Assembly (NCBI GenBank): GCA_024372625.1
Contig: CP099605.1
Coordinates: forward strand, 744,001 to 808,000
DNA length: 64,000 nucleotides
Reading direction: 5' to 3'
Source of the DNA: Comamonadaceae bacterium OTU4NAUVB1
GTDB lineage: Bacteria > Pseudomonadota > Gammaproteobacteria > Burkholderiales > Burkholderiaceae_C
Positions 17,866 through 27,226 of this stretch are shown piece by piece. Below the pieces are notes generated by a model. It was not told the DNA's origin. It ran no database searches and worked only from the letters and a program-made list of their open reading frames with translations. The translations under genes and the position numbers were made by a program. Each line of letters opens with the position of its first letter. The stretch's first letter is position 1.

Positions 17866-18126
17866 ATGAGTAGCTTCGATGACGCGTTCGTGGTGATGGC
17901 TTACATGGCGTTCCTGAACGAACCCAGTGCGGAGACCGGAGACAACTTGGCCGCTGCGCTCGCAGACCAACACCCGGCGCTCCTATCGTTCGAAGAGCTA
18001 TCCCGCACCTTCCGCAGGCATGTCTCGGAGCTGCAGCACAGCCGCCTGCTTGATGCATCAGGACAGGCCGGCGTGAACCTGCTCAACGAACTGATCGCGG
18101 ATTGCAAGGGGAAGGGCATCTCATGA
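17866..18126 (+). CDS. Small hypothetical protein
   Basis: An 86-residue, helical, mildly acidic protein (DDAFVVMAYMAFLNEPSAET; EELSRTFRRHVSELQHSRLL). GAGAG precedes the ATG. Its stop overlaps the next start by 4 bases. No family is recognised. It is the first gene after the iteron cluster. Confidence 0.55.
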   Translation: MSSFDDAFVVMAYMAFLNEPSAETGDNLAAALADQHPALLSFEELSRTFRRHVSELQHSRLLDASGQAGVNLLNELIADCKGKGIS

Positions 18127-18533
18127 GCGCCCTGATTCAGCAAGCCAAGACAGTCCGAGCAACCGTGCTTTTCGTGCTGGTTGCGCCGGACGTGTACCGC
18201 CTGGGCCTAGACGGCAACACAGCGATCTATGCGCCGCGATCCAACGCGAGGAAGACAGCATCGATGCTCCATGCCTTGGCTGAATCACGAGGGCAGTGGG
18301 TGAATGCATCCGGCCTGCTTGAAGGTGCCGAGCGCACCCGTCCTGACAAATGCGTGCGACAAGCCTTGTTGCGTGGCGTCGACCAGATCGGCAACGTCTC
18401 AACGAAGCTGGCCGCCGCGCTGAGCACGATCGAAACCGAAATGCGCGGAGACGAGGTCTGGGTCCGTGTGCTCGACCGCGAGACCGGCTTTTTCATCGAA
18501 ACCGTGCCAATGCCGTTCCACCTCCATTCCTGA
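18123..18533 (+). CDS. Hypothetical protein of the element
   Basis: A 136-residue protein beginning MSALIQQAKTVRATVLFVLV, with a central helical segment (TASMLHALAESRGQWVNASG) that resembles a small winged-helix domain, and a C-terminal strand region (DEVWVRVLDRETGFFIETVP). The start overlaps the previous stop, so the two are coupled. Function unknown. Confidence 0.55.
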   Translation: MSALIQQAKTVRATVLFVLVAPDVYRLGLDGNTAIYAPRSNARKTASMLHALAESRGQWVNASGLLEGAERTRPDKCVRQALLRGVDQIGNVSTKLAAALSTIETEMRGDEVWVRVLDRETGFFIETVPMPFHLHS

Positions 18534-18571
18534 GCTAGGACGGGCGGGCACCCGCTGGGATCATCAAATGC

Positions 18572-19150
18572 ATGACCTCAGCCATTCCCTCTTCGCTCCG
18601 TCACGGCATCAACCGGTGCCGCTCTTTGCTTGCCACTAACCAAGCGGAGATAGAAGCCTGTGTGTCTGACATGACACGCAAGGATGTCGATCTGACGGAC
18701 GAGCTCGAGCGCCTGACGGCTGTCGGCAATGCTCTGCGCCAACGCCTCGGCACCTACGAGCATGCGGCGATGCTCGCCTCCGAGCAAAGCGCAGACGACC
18801 AAGCCGAGCAACGCTTGGCACGCGATGCTCATTTGGCTCGGCTTGCCTGTGAGGCAGCCGAGTACCGCAGCGTGCTCGCTGCTGCTGTCACGAGTCAACT
18901 CGAACAGCTCAAGGTTTCCATCGAGGCCTTTTATAAAGCCGACGAAGAGGCGCACGCCGCCTTTGTTCGAGCTGCCTCCCCCAACGTAGTCGACGGGCGC
19001 TGCCGCTCCCAAGTCTTCGAGGCCATCACGCGCGCCTTGGCTGAGACCGCTCACGTCCAGCCCGATCCGGAGGCGTGCAAGTGGAAAGCCGGACGTGTCC
19101 GTGCCTTCATGGCGGAAAAGCTGCGCGACCCCTCGCAATTCGATGTCTGA
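18572..19150 (+). CDS. Coiled-coil hypothetical protein
   Basis: A 192-residue protein dominated by long helices with heptad-like spacing (about residues 20-115; DELERLTAVGNALRQRLGTY, then SQLEQLKVSIEAFYKADEEA). No signal peptide, membrane segment or catalytic motif is visible. It sits between the early genes and the virion-type genes. It could be a scaffold-type or regulatory protein, but nothing in the sequence decides this. Confidence 0.55.
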   Translation: MTSAIPSSLRHGINRCRSLLATNQAEIEACVSDMTRKDVDLTDELERLTAVGNALRQRLGTYEHAAMLASEQSADDQAEQRLARDAHLARLACEAAEYRSVLAAAVTSQLEQLKVSIEAFYKADEEAHAAFVRAASPNVVDGRCRSQVFEAITRALAETAHVQPDPEACKWKAGRVRAFMAEKLRDPSQFDV

Positions 19151-19167
19151 ACCACCAGGAGCAAGCC

Positions 19168-19500
19168 ATGTGCGTTGAATCTTTGATCGCTCTGGGCCTC
19201 TCGGCCTCTACCGCATCCACCGTGGGCACCGTCGCCTCGATCGCCGGCACCGCTGCTGCTGGCGCTGCTGCAACCTCCGCCCTGGCGAAATCGCCGAAGG
19301 TCGACGCGCCCAAGCCGTTGACCCAGGCCGACAAGCCCGCGCAGGCTGCTCAGGCGGTGGACCGCAATGCACTCCTCAAGCGCAATGCCACGGCCGCCCA
19401 GGGCGCGCTCGCGGGCAATGGCAGCACGCTCTTGAGCGGAGCGAGCGGCATCAATCCGGCCTCCCTCAACCTTGGCAGCAACTCGCTGCTCGGGAGCTGA
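19168..19500 (+). CDS. Small Ala/Gly-rich virion-type protein (podovirus gp14-like)
   Basis: The 110-residue protein starts MCVESLIALGLSASTASTVG, followed by an Ala/Gly-rich helix that could sit in or against a membrane. It ends with STLLSGASGINPAS...NSLLGS. I recall the pattern S-T-I/L-L-T/S-G-x-x-G ending K/N-x-L-L-G from small virion or internal proteins of podoviruses; the assignment is from memory, not a search. It is the first of the phage-structural-type genes of the element and lies 1 base before the scaffold-like gene. Confidence 0.5.
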   Translation: MCVESLIALGLSASTASTVGTVASIAGTAAAGAAATSALAKSPKVDAPKPLTQADKPAQAAQAVDRNALLKRNATAAQGALAGNGSTLLSGASGINPASLNLGSNSLLGS

Positions 19501-19501
19501 C

Positions 19502-20167
19502 ATGAGCTTGAGTGACGTCGAAGTGTTCTACGGTTCCAAGCCTGCCGCTGCACCAGCTGAACCCGCTCCTGCACCAGTTCCTGCGCCCGTTGTGGTGGCC
19601 GAGCCTGCCGAGTCAGCGCCCGTCGATGAAGAGCAGGCCGAGGCTCAGGCCCCTGTCGTCGAGCAGCCGGCCGAGAAGGTCGAGCATGTGAGCGATAGCC
19701 CTCCTGCGCCCTGGGAGCGCACGCCAGAGGAAGTCTTGGCGTCCAGCTTCTACGACCCGCGCACGACGTACAAGACATCCCTCAACGCCATCGAGCAGGC
19801 CTACGTCAGCCGCGGCGCAACGCCCGAGCAGGCCCAGGAGGTCGTCGGGCAGTGGTGGCCGGCCCTGGGTCGCCTGAGCGCCGACGGTGGCGACATGAGC
19901 CAGGTTGCCGACGCTGTTGCCGCTGTCACGCGTGAGCTTCCGCCGCCGGAGCGCGTTCAGGAATGGGCTGGCCAGAGCATGCAGCTGCTGCGCTCGGAGT
20001 ACGGCGACGACGCCGGCCAGATCCTGAAGGACATGCGCACGATGGTCGCCGCTGACCCGAAGGCCAAGGCTTATCTGGACCTGACGGGCCTGGGCAACCA
20101 TCCGAGCATCGTTGCTGCCCTGGCCAAGAGCGCTCGAGCCTTCCGTCGCGCGGGAAAGTTCAAGTAG
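19502..20167 (+). CDS. Scaffold-like capsid assembly protein (putative)
   Basis: A 221-residue protein. Residues 10-60 are Pro/Ala/Glu-rich and probably disordered. The rest is helical (PEEVLASSFYDPRTTYKTSL; ATPEQAQEVVGQWWPALGRL), with TGLGNHPSIVAALAKSARAF near the basic C-terminus. The LGNHP-x-(I/V)-x-x-(L/F)-(A/F)-x-x motif near the C-terminus is typical of internal scaffolding proteins of T7-like and BPP-1-like podoviruses, as far as I recall. Such proteins shape the procapsid. Here it occurs without a capsid gene, so it may act on a helper phage's capsid. Confidence 0.5.
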   Translation: MSLSDVEVFYGSKPAAAPAEPAPAPVPAPVVVAEPAESAPVDEEQAEAQAPVVEQPAEKVEHVSDSPPAPWERTPEEVLASSFYDPRTTYKTSLNAIEQAYVSRGATPEQAQEVVGQWWPALGRLSADGGDMSQVADAVAAVTRELPPPERVQEWAGQSMQLLRSEYGDDAGQILKDMRTMVAADPKAKAYLDLTGLGNHPSIVAALAKSARAFRRAGKFK

Positions 20168-20171
20168 CGCG

Positions 20172-20582
20172 ATGCCTGCTTGGAAGCCAGGCCAGTCCGG
20201 CAACCCGTCAGGCCGAGCGAGCAAGGGCACGATCGAGGCCCGTGTCGCCCTGCGCCAGAACATTCTGGATCGCATGCCTGCCGTCGTAGAAAAACTGCTT
20301 GCCCTGGCTCAAGAGGGTGACGTGCAGGCCGCGCGCACGCTCATGGAGCGCGTGCTGCCATCGGTGAAGCCTGAGAGCCTGCCGGTCCTGCTGGACATGG
20401 CTGGCGCGACCACTGCGACCGAGCAATCCGCCCTGATCGTCAAGGCGATCGTGTGCGGACAGATCGCACCCGACGTTGGCTCTGACCTGCTTGCCGGCAT
20501 CGCCAACGCCGCACGAATCGCTGACTTCGATCAAGTCGCAGCGGACGTGCGTCAACTTCGTGAGGAGCTGAGCAAGAGATGA
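20172..20582 (+). CDS. DUF5681-type phage protein (small terminase-like)
   Basis: The 136-residue protein opens with the DUF5681 signature WKPGQSGNPSGRASKGTIEA, found on small proteins encoded beside phage terminases, and continues with a helical body (RMPAVVEKLLALAQEGDVQA; ARTLMERVLPSVKP). A role in DNA recognition for packaging is plausible but not demonstrated for the family. No large terminase gene follows. Its stop overlaps the next start by 4 bases. Confidence 0.6.
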   Translation: MPAWKPGQSGNPSGRASKGTIEARVALRQNILDRMPAVVEKLLALAQEGDVQAARTLMERVLPSVKPESLPVLLDMAGATTATEQSALIVKAIVCGQIAPDVGSDLLAGIANAARIADFDQVAADVRQLREELSKR

Positions 20583-20779
20583 ACCGATCCCCTGTCGACG
20601 ACGAGCGCCGCCGGTGGCATCAGAGCCCAGAGTGGTCCGGCACCGCGCCGAGACCACCCCAAAAGCCTCTGCAACCCAGCCAAGTGCGCATTGGTTTCGA
20701 GGAAGCCATGCGCGAGCGTGCCTTCCAGGCGAGCTACAGGAGTCGCCTGCTCTACGACCCGTTCAAAGGACGCACATGA
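20579..20779 (+). CDS. Small hypothetical protein
   Basis: A 66-residue, Arg- and Pro-rich, basic protein without recognisable domains (NRSPVDDERRRWHQSPEWSG; FEEAMRERAFQASYRSRLLY). It overlaps both neighbours by 4 bases (ATGA junctions), which is the main support for it. Confidence 0.5.
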   Translation: MNRSPVDDERRRWHQSPEWSGTAPRPPQKPLQPSQVRIGFEEAMRERAFQASYRSRLLYDPFKGRT

Positions 20780-21123
20780 CCGCACGCAGCCTGCTCGAAC
20801 AGCTCAAACGCGACCTCGTGCGCCGGAGTGGTGGTGCCGCGGGTGTCTTGGGAGTCAAAGGGCTTGCCGAGCGCATGAGGAAGAAATGGCTGCCCAAGTA
20901 CCACGCAGACGTTGACTACTACCGCAAGCATGGAGCGCTGCCTCCGCAACCAATGCCACCCACCCGGGAAGAGCTGGAGCAGCGCCTTGCCCAGTACGAA
21001 CCCGGCAGCCTTGCCCACAAGATGACCGAGCGGTCACTTTTCTACTTCGACCGCGTCTTCATTCCTGGCCCGCCTGGCGAGGGTGGCGAATGGGTCCTGC
21101 GCGAACCACAGACCGGAGACTGA
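20776..21123 (+). CDS. Hypothetical phage-type protein
   Basis: A 115-residue basic protein with a helical N-terminus (ARSLLEQLKRDLVRRSGGAA) and a Pro-rich centre (HGALPPQPMPPTREELEQRL), ending near VFIPGPPGEGGEWVLREPQT. No family recognised. It overlaps the preceding gene by 4 bases and precedes the GNAT gene by 1 base. Confidence 0.5.
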   Translation: MTARSLLEQLKRDLVRRSGGAAGVLGVKGLAERMRKKWLPKYHADVDYYRKHGALPPQPMPPTREELEQRLAQYEPGSLAHKMTERSLFYFDRVFIPGPPGEGGEWVLREPQTGD

Positions 21124-21124
21124 T

Positions 21125-21601
21125 ATGTCCACCACCATCCGCCTCGCCGTTGAGCAGGACGTCGACGACCTCGTTGCAATGGGCCGCGATATGCACGCCG
21201 AGAGCCCGCGATTCCGGACCATGGGTTTTTCAGAAACCAAGGTGCGCCGCCTGCTCACGATGCTGCAAGGTACCTCGCCCGGCCTGCGCGGCTGCATGTT
21301 CGTCGCCGAGCGCGACGGCACCCTGATCGGCATGGCTCTCGCAATCCTGGATCAGCACCTCTTTCACGATGAGCGATTCGTCACCGACTTGGTGGTGTTC
21401 ATCAAGCCCACGCACCGACCGAGCCGGGCCTTTCCCAGGCTCATCCAGGCGATTGAGTCATGGTCGATCGAGCAAGGCGCCGCCTCCGTGATCCTAGGCG
21501 TCAGCACCGGCGTGCACGTCGAGCAGACCCTCGAGATGTACGGCCGCATGGGCTATGCCAGTGCCGGCTGCACCCTGTCCAAGACGCTTGCAGGAGATTG
21601 A
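21125..21601 (+). CDS. GNAT-fold acetyltransferase-like phage protein
   Basis: The 158-residue protein has the GNAT layout: strand 1 (STTIRLAVEQDVDDLVAMGR), central strands (CMFVAERDGTLIGMALAILD), the acetyl-CoA-binding region (VTDLVVFIKPTHRPSRAFPR, where the usual Q/R-x-x-G-x-G/A loop is poorly kept), and the C-terminal strand-helix (YGRMGYASAGCTLSKTL). Podovirus genomes often carry such a protein next to internal virion genes. The degraded CoA loop suggests a structural or altered role. It lies 2 bases before the giant polyvalent gene. Confidence 0.7.
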   Translation: MSTTIRLAVEQDVDDLVAMGRDMHAESPRFRTMGFSETKVRRLLTMLQGTSPGLRGCMFVAERDGTLIGMALAILDQHLFHDERFVTDLVVFIKPTHRPSRAFPRLIQAIESWSIEQGAASVILGVSTGVHVEQTLEMYGRMGYASAGCTLSKTLAGD

Positions 21602-21603
21602 AC

Positions 21604-24600
21604 ATGGCCGACCAATTCGATGCGGATGCCGCAGTCCGAAGCTTCATGAATGGCGCTGCACCAAACCCCGAGGTTGCACTGCGCAGCAGCCTCTACGACG
21701 CAGTAACCAAGAACCCTGACCAGGCCGCCGAGTGGCGCCGCACCGCCGCGACGATCGGCGTGCCGGTGGACACCGCCCAGGCGCTGCCCGACTGGTCCAA
21801 GCAGCAGATAGCACTTCAGCAGATCAACCCGACAGCCCTGGCTCGAATGAATCCGGCTACTACGGGCTTCCTGACTGACCCGCAGAACGCCGCTGTTGCG
21901 CATGATGACGTCGGGGTCCTGTCGCAGTTAGAGGGCGGCATCGTCGGCGCGGCCAAGTACCTCACTGGCCTGGGCGATGCGAAGCGCAGCCTGCCGAAGG
22001 ACCTGCTGGCCGGCGCGATCTTCAAGGCGAACCAAGGCATGGCCGGCGTCCTGCAAGCCGCCGTCGAGATCCCGGCGAAGGCTCTCGATCCGCTGGTGGG
22101 CAGCCTGCTCCCGAGCAACCCGCTCACGCCCGTGGCCGAGTACCTGGCCTGGGCCGGCGCCACCTCCGCCGCGCGTGCCAAGGAACTCAGCCCGGCGACC
22201 GACAGCTTGGCCGAGAACGCGTTCTCGAGCGGCGTGCAGTCGATGGGCTTCAATCTGTCGATGCTGCCGCTGCTGATCGCGACGCGCGGTGCGGGCGCCG
22301 GACCAGTGCTCACCATGATGTCGGCGAACCAGGGCGGCCAGTCCTACCAAGAGGCGCGCACGCAGGGCCTGAGCCCGTTCCAGGCGCTGCCGTATGCCGC
22401 CTCCCAGGCCGCCATCGAGTACGCGACGGAGAAGCTGCCGCTGGGCGTGCTGCTGAAGGACCTGAAGGCTGGCACTGGCCTCATGAAGACGCTGGCGCAC
22501 AACGTCGCGACCGAGATCCCTGGCGAGCAGGTCGCGACCGTGCTGCAGGACCTCAACTCGTGGGCCGTCCTGCCCGAGAACCGCGCCAAGCCCTTCAGCG
22601 CTTACCTCGCGGAGCGGCCCAGCGCTGCCGCCTCGACGCTCATCGCCACTGTGGTGGGTTCAGGCGGTCAGGTCGGCGTGATGAAGGCGGTTCAGGCGGC
22701 CGCAGACCGCGTGTCCGGCGTCGATCGGCAAGCCCAGGAGGCCCAGCAGAGCGCCCAGCAGGTCGAGCAGATGGCCAAGGTGGCCAGCACCAGCAAATTG
22801 CGCGCACGTGACCCGGAGAGCTTCCGCCTGTTCGTCGACCAAGTGACCGAGGCCAATGCCCAGGCGCCGAAAGAGTTCTACATCGACGCCCAGACGCTCG
22901 CCAACACTCTGAACCAGTCAGGCATCGGCCAAGCGGAGATCGAGCGCCTGGCGCCCGGTGTGGCCGCTCAGATGAAGGCTGAGAACCAGCTGCCCGGGGC
23001 CGACATCCGCATCCCCATCGCTGAGCTGCTGGCTGCCGATCCGGCCATCACCGCATCGTTGATCGATCACTTGCGCGTGACGCCCGAGGACATGAGCCGG
23101 GCCGAGAGCCAGCAGTTCACCCTCAACCAGAGCCAGGAGCTGCAGAGCGCCGTCGAGGGCGAGATGGCGCGCGCCGTGACCGAGGCCGACATCGCTGGCC
23201 GCGACGCCAACGTGCGGCTCTACTTCGAGCAGCAGCTGGCCGCGACGAACCGTTTCACCGCCCAGGCCCGCCTTTCCTATGCGTCGATGTTTGAGGCCTA
23301 CTACCGCACCCAGGCCGAACGCTCCGGCATGACGCCCGAGGTCTTCCTGGACCGGTACCGCCTGGAGTTCACCAACGCTGCTGCGCCTGGTGGCCGCTCC
23401 GTCAGCCAAGGACAGCAGCGCGGCCCGCGCGCAACGCTCAGCTTCGGCGAGGACATCACTGCGGCGGCCAGCGTCATCGGCCTGGGGAAGAACGCGGATT
23501 TGAGCAGCGTCCTCCATGAGGGGGGACATTTCTTCCTGGAGGTGCAGAGCGACCTTGCAGGCCGCATCCAGGGCCGCATCAACGCCGGCGAGGACGTCAG
23601 CGCCAGCGAGCGCCAGATCGCTGTGGACATGGGCACGCTGCTCAAGTGGATGGGCGTGACCGGCACGCCGACGCTCGACGCGCTCACCGACTGGCAATCA
23701 ACGCCGCTCGAGCAGAAGCGCAGCCAGCACGAGAAGTTCGCGCGCGGTGTCGAGACCTACTTCATGGAGGGCCAGGCGCCCAGCGTCGAGCTGCAATCTG
23801 TCTTCGATCGCTTCCGCTCCTGGCTGGTGTCGATCTACAAGAAGCTGTCCAACCTGAAGGCCGATCTGTCGCCAGACGTGCGCGGTGTGCTCGATCGGAT
23901 GCTGGCGTCGGACGACGCAATCCGGGCCGCAGAGGACGCGCGCAACCTGGGACCGCTCTACACCAGCGCGGAACAGGCCGGCATGACACCTGCGGACTTC
24001 CAGGCCTACCAGGCGCTCGGCAAGCAGGCTACGGCCGACGCAGAGGCCGAGCTGTCGATCCGCATGATCCGTGACATGCGGCTGCTGTCGAAGGCCAAAG
24101 ACAAGGCCCTGCGCGCTGCCCAGAAGGAGGCAGACGCCCTGCGTGCCGAGATCGAGCAGCAGGTGCGCCGCGAGGTGCTCGCTGAGCCGATCTACCGCGC
24201 GCACCAGTTCCTCACCGGCAAGGCGCAGGACAGCATCCAGCCCGGAAAGATCGCGCCGGAGGACGTCGACACCACGCTGGGCAACGGCAAGCTGCGCACG
24301 GCCCTGGTGAAGGAGATCGCTCCGGAGGCCTTTGCCGAACTGCGCCGCATGCGCATGACCAGCGAGAAGGAGGGCATGCACCCCGACCTGGTGGCCGACA
24401 TGTTCGGTTTCAGTTCCGGTGACCAGCTGCTGCAGGGCCTCGCGATGGCGGGCCCGCCGGCCGACGCCATCCAGGCGCTCACCGATCAACGCATGCTGGA
24501 GACGCACGGCGACATCGCCAGCCCAGAGGCGCTCATGCGCGCGGCCGAGCGCGCCATCGCCAACGAGGCCCGCGCCCGCATGGTGGCGACCGAACTGCGC

Positions 24601-27213
24601 GCCGCGGCCAGGGCAGGCAACGGCCGTGAGGGCAGCGTCGACGTGATGAGCCGCGCCGCCCGCGACTTTGCCGAGCGTGTCATCGCCGGCCAGCGCATCA
24701 AGGACGTGCGGCCCAAGCAGTACATGGCCGCCGCCGGCCGCAGCGCCAAGCTGGCGATGCAGAGCCTGGGCAACACCGCCGAGCTCGCCATGCACAAGCG
24801 CAATGAGCTGGTGAACATCCACGCCGCGCGCGCCGCGTCGAATGCCCAGACCGAGATCGAGGCCGCACACAAGTACTTCCAGCGCGTGGTAAAGGCCGAC
24901 ATCCCGAGCGACTACATGGCCCAGATCGACGCGCTGCTCGAGCGCTTCGACATGAGCCCGAGGACGTCGAACAAAGCGATCGAGCGACGCAAGAGCCTGC
25001 GCAAGTGGGTCGACGAGCAGCGTGAGCTTGGCCGAGACCCGGACATCAGCGAGGAGCTGCTGGACGAGGCGCGCCGCGTGTCGGTCAAGGATCTGACGGT
25101 GGACGAGTTCCGTGGCCTGGTCGAGACCGTGAAGCAGATCGAGCACCTGGGCCGCACGAAGGAGCGCATGCTGACGGCCAAGGACGAGCGCGACTTCGCC
25201 GAGGTCAGCGCCGAGCTGATCGGCAGCGTGACCTTCAATGCCCAGGGCCGCAAGGCAGACACGCGCACGCCGAAGACCGAGCTGGGTCGCAAGCTGCAGG
25301 GCCTGCGCAACTTCGGTGCCTCGCACATCAAGGTGGCGACCCTGGCGCGCGTGTTCGACGGCGGCAAGGACGGCGGCGCCTGGTGGGAGCGCGTGATCCG
25401 TCCGGTCAATGAGGCCGGCAACATGGAGACGCGCATGAAGGCTGAGCTGACCGAAAAGCTCACCGGCATCATGGCGCCTCTGTTCGAGTCCGGCGCTTCG
25501 ATGACCGGCAATGACCAGTTCTTCCCGACCATCGGTCGCAGCCTGAACCGGCAGGAGCGCATGGCCATCGCCATGAACTGGGGGAACGCCTCGAACCGAC
25601 AGCGCCTGCTCGGTGGCGAGAACTGGACCGAGCAGCAGGTGCAGCCCGTGCTCGACAGCGTGACAGCCGAGGAGTGGCACGTGGTGCAGAACGTCTGGAG
25701 CCTGTTCGAGTCGCTGCGCCCGCTCATCGCCGCCAAGGAACTGCGCGTTTTCGGGAAGGAGCCCAACTGGATCGAGCCAACGCCGTTCGTGACGTCGACC
25801 GGTGTCACGATGAGCGGCGGCTACTTCCCAGTGACCTACGACAGCTCGGCCAGCATCAGAGCCGAGGAGCATGCCAACGCCGAGGAGGCGCGCCAGCAGA
25901 TGAAGGGCGCCTACAACGCCGCCACGACGCGCCGCAGCTTCACCAAGACCCGCGCCGAGGAGGTCTACAACCGGCCGCTCCTGCTGTCGTTCCAAGGCAT
26001 GTACGGCAGCCTGAACGCGGTGGTGCGCGACTTGGCCTATCACGAGGTGCTGATCGACCTGAACCGCCTGCTGCGCTCCGATGCGATTGACGGTGCGGTC
26101 CGCTCCACGTTCGGGCCGGCGGTCATCAAGCAGTTCAGCGACTGGCGCAACGACATCGCCGAGGGCGACGTGCCGGCGCAGCGGCAGATCGACAAGCTGG
26201 CAGGCGCTGTCCGGCGCAACGTCAGCTTCGTGGGCCTGGGCTACAACGTGGTGAGCGCGGCAACCCAGCTCACTGGTGTGGCCCAGTCCATTGCCCGGGT
26301 CGGCCCGCAGTGGTTCGGCATGGGCCTGAAGGCCTACTTGGGCGCGCCGATCGTCAAGACGCGCGAGGCCAGCGCCAAGTCCGAGTTCATGGCCAGCCGC
26401 ACGCGCACGCAGTTCCGCGAGCTGGCCGAGCTGAACAACAAGGTGAACGGCCAGAGCGCGATCCGGGAAGCCATCGTGGCGAACGGCTATGTGCTGATGT
26501 CGCGCGTGCAGCAGATGGTCGACGTGCCGACCTGGCACGGCGCCTACGAGAAGGCGATCGCTGACGGCAGGAACGAGGCGACAGCCGTGCAGCTGGCCGA
26601 CCAGTCGGTGATCGATGCCCAGGGCGGCGGCGGCATCAAGGACCTGAGCGCGATCGAGCGCGGCGGCCAGACACAGAAGCTCTTCACGTCGTTCTACTCG
26701 TTCATGAACACCGCGCTGAACATCCTGGTGGCGCGCGGCATGACGCACCGGTCAGCAGCGCATAGCGTGGTCGACTTCACCCTCATCGTGATGGTGCCCA
26801 GCATGATCACGTCGCTTCTGAAGGACGCTCTGATCCCAGGCGACGGCAGCGACGACGACAAGGCGGTCTGGCGCAAGCTGGTTGCCGCCGGCGCGGACAG
26901 CCTGTTCGGCCTAGTGGTGGGCGGTCGGGAGCTGTCGGAGGCCGCGAAGAAGCTGCTGGGCGTCTCCGACTTCGCCCGCGGCTACAGCGGCCCGGCTGGC
27001 CTGCGCATCGTCGGCGACCTCACCAACCTGAGCACGCAGGTGCAGCAGGGAGACGCTGACCTCGCACTGCTCAAGGCCACGATCAACGTCGCCGGTGACC
27101 TGGTGGGCCTGCCTGCTGCACAGATCAATCGCACCCTGACCGGTGGCGCTGCCCTGGCGCAGGGTGACACCCAGAACCCGGCTGCACTGGCCTTCGGTTA
27201 CCAGAAACCCTGA
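21604..27213 (+). CDS. Giant phage polyvalent protein with HEGGH metallopeptidase motif (probable ejected virion protein)
   Basis: The 1869-residue protein occupies a third of the element. Visible parts are an N-terminal helical region with Gly/Ala-rich, possibly membrane-inserting segments (SMLPLLIATRGAGAGPVLTM; STLIATVVGSGGQVGVMKAV), a zinc metallopeptidase motif H638-E-G-G-H642 (SSVLHEGGHFFLEVQ) with a possible third ligand in GVETYFMEG, a long coiled-coil stretch (about 790-1220, KDKALRAAQKEADALRAEIE), and a C-terminal helical region with another hydrophobic stretch (DFTLIVMVPSMITSLL). This is the design of large polyvalent proteins of podoviruses, packaged in the virion and injected with DNA; several carry enzymatic domains against host defences. 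Function here is inferred. Confidence 0.75.
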   Translation: MADQFDADAAVRSFMNGAAPNPEVALRSSLYDAVTKNPDQAAEWRRTAATIGVPVDTAQALPDWSKQQIALQQINPTALARMNPATTGFLTDPQNAAVAHDDVGVLSQLEGGIVGAAKYLTGLGDAKRSLPKDLLAGAIFKANQGMAGVLQAAVEIPAKALDPLVGSLLPSNPLTPVAEYLAWAGATSAARAKELSPATDSLAENAFSSGVQSMGFNLSMLPLLIATRGAGAGPVLTMMSANQGGQSYQEARTQGLSPFQALPYAASQAAIEYATEKLPLGVLLKDLKAGTGLMKTLAHNVATEIPGEQVATVLQDLNSWAVLPENRAKPFSAYLAERPSAAASTLIATVVGSGGQVGVMKAVQAAADRVSGVDRQAQEAQQSAQQVEQMAKVASTSKLRARDPESFRLFVDQVTEANAQAPKEFYIDAQTLANTLNQSGIGQAEIERLAPGVAAQMKAENQLPGADIRIPIAELLAADPAITASLIDHLRVTPEDMSRAESQQFTLNQSQELQSAVEGEMARAVTEADIAGRDANVRLYFEQQLAATNRFTAQARLSYASMFEAYYRTQAERSGMTPEVFLDRYRLEFTNAAAPGGRSVSQGQQRGPRATLSFGEDITAAASVIGLGKNADLSSVLHEGGHFFLEVQSDLAGRIQGRINAGEDVSASERQIAVDMGTLLKWMGVTGTPTLDALTDWQSTPLEQKRSQHEKFARGVETYFMEGQAPSVELQSVFDRFRSWLVSIYKKLSNLKADLSPDVRGVLDRMLASDDAIRAAEDARNLGPLYTSAEQAGMTPADFQAYQALGKQATADAEAELSIRMIRDMRLLSKAKDKALRAAQKEADALRAEIEQQVRREVLAEPIYRAHQFLTGKAQDSIQPGKIAPEDVDTTLGNGKLRTALVKEIAPEAFAELRRMRMTSEKEGMHPDLVADMFGFSSGDQLLQGLAMAGPPADAIQALTDQRMLETHGDIASPEALMRAAERAIANEARARMVATELRAAARAGNGREGSVDVMSRAARDFAERVIAGQRIKDVRPKQYMAAAGRSAKLAMQSLGNTAELAMHKRNELVNIHAARAASNAQTEIEAAHKYFQRVVKADIPSDYMAQIDALLERFDMSPRTSNKAIERRKSLRKWVDEQRELGRDPDISEELLDEARRVSVKDLTVDEFRGLVETVKQIEHLGRTKERMLTAKDERDFAEVSAELIGSVTFNAQGRKADTRTPKTELGRKLQGLRNFGASHIKVATLARVFDGGKDGGAWWERVIRPVNEAGNMETRMKAELTEKLTGIMAPLFESGASMTGNDQFFPTIGRSLNRQERMAIAMNWGNASNRQRLLGGENWTEQQVQPVLDSVTAEEWHVVQNVWSLFESLRPLIAAKELRVFGKEPNWIEPTPFVTSTGVTMSGGYFPVTYDSSASIRAEEHANAEEARQQMKGAYNAATTRRSFTKTRAEEVYNRPLLLSFQGMYGSLNAVVRDLAYHEVLIDLNRLLRSDAIDGAVRSTFGPAVIKQFSDWRNDIAEGDVPAQRQIDKLAGAVRRNVSFVGLGYNVVSAATQLTGVAQSIARVGPQWFGMGLKAYLGAPIVKTREASAKSEFMASRTRTQFRELAELNNKVNGQSAIREAIVANGYVLMSRVQQMVDVPTWHGAYEKAIADGRNEATAVQLADQSVIDAQGGGGIKDLSAIERGGQTQKLFTSFYSFMNTALNILVARGMTHRSAAHSVVDFTLIVMVPSMITSLLKDALIPGDGSDDDKAVWRKLVAAGADSLFGLVVGGRELSEAAKKLLGVSDFARGYSGPAGLRIVGDLTNLSTQVQQGDADLALLKATINVAGDLVGLPAAQINRTLTGGAALAQGDTQNPAALAFGYQKP

Positions 27214-27226
27214 CAGGAGAACCCGC

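Noticed and set aside
23698..26748. 1016-codon minus-strand open frame
   Set aside because: It lies opposite the giant polyvalent gene and has the His/Arg/Leu-rich composition of an antisense shadow, with no motif.
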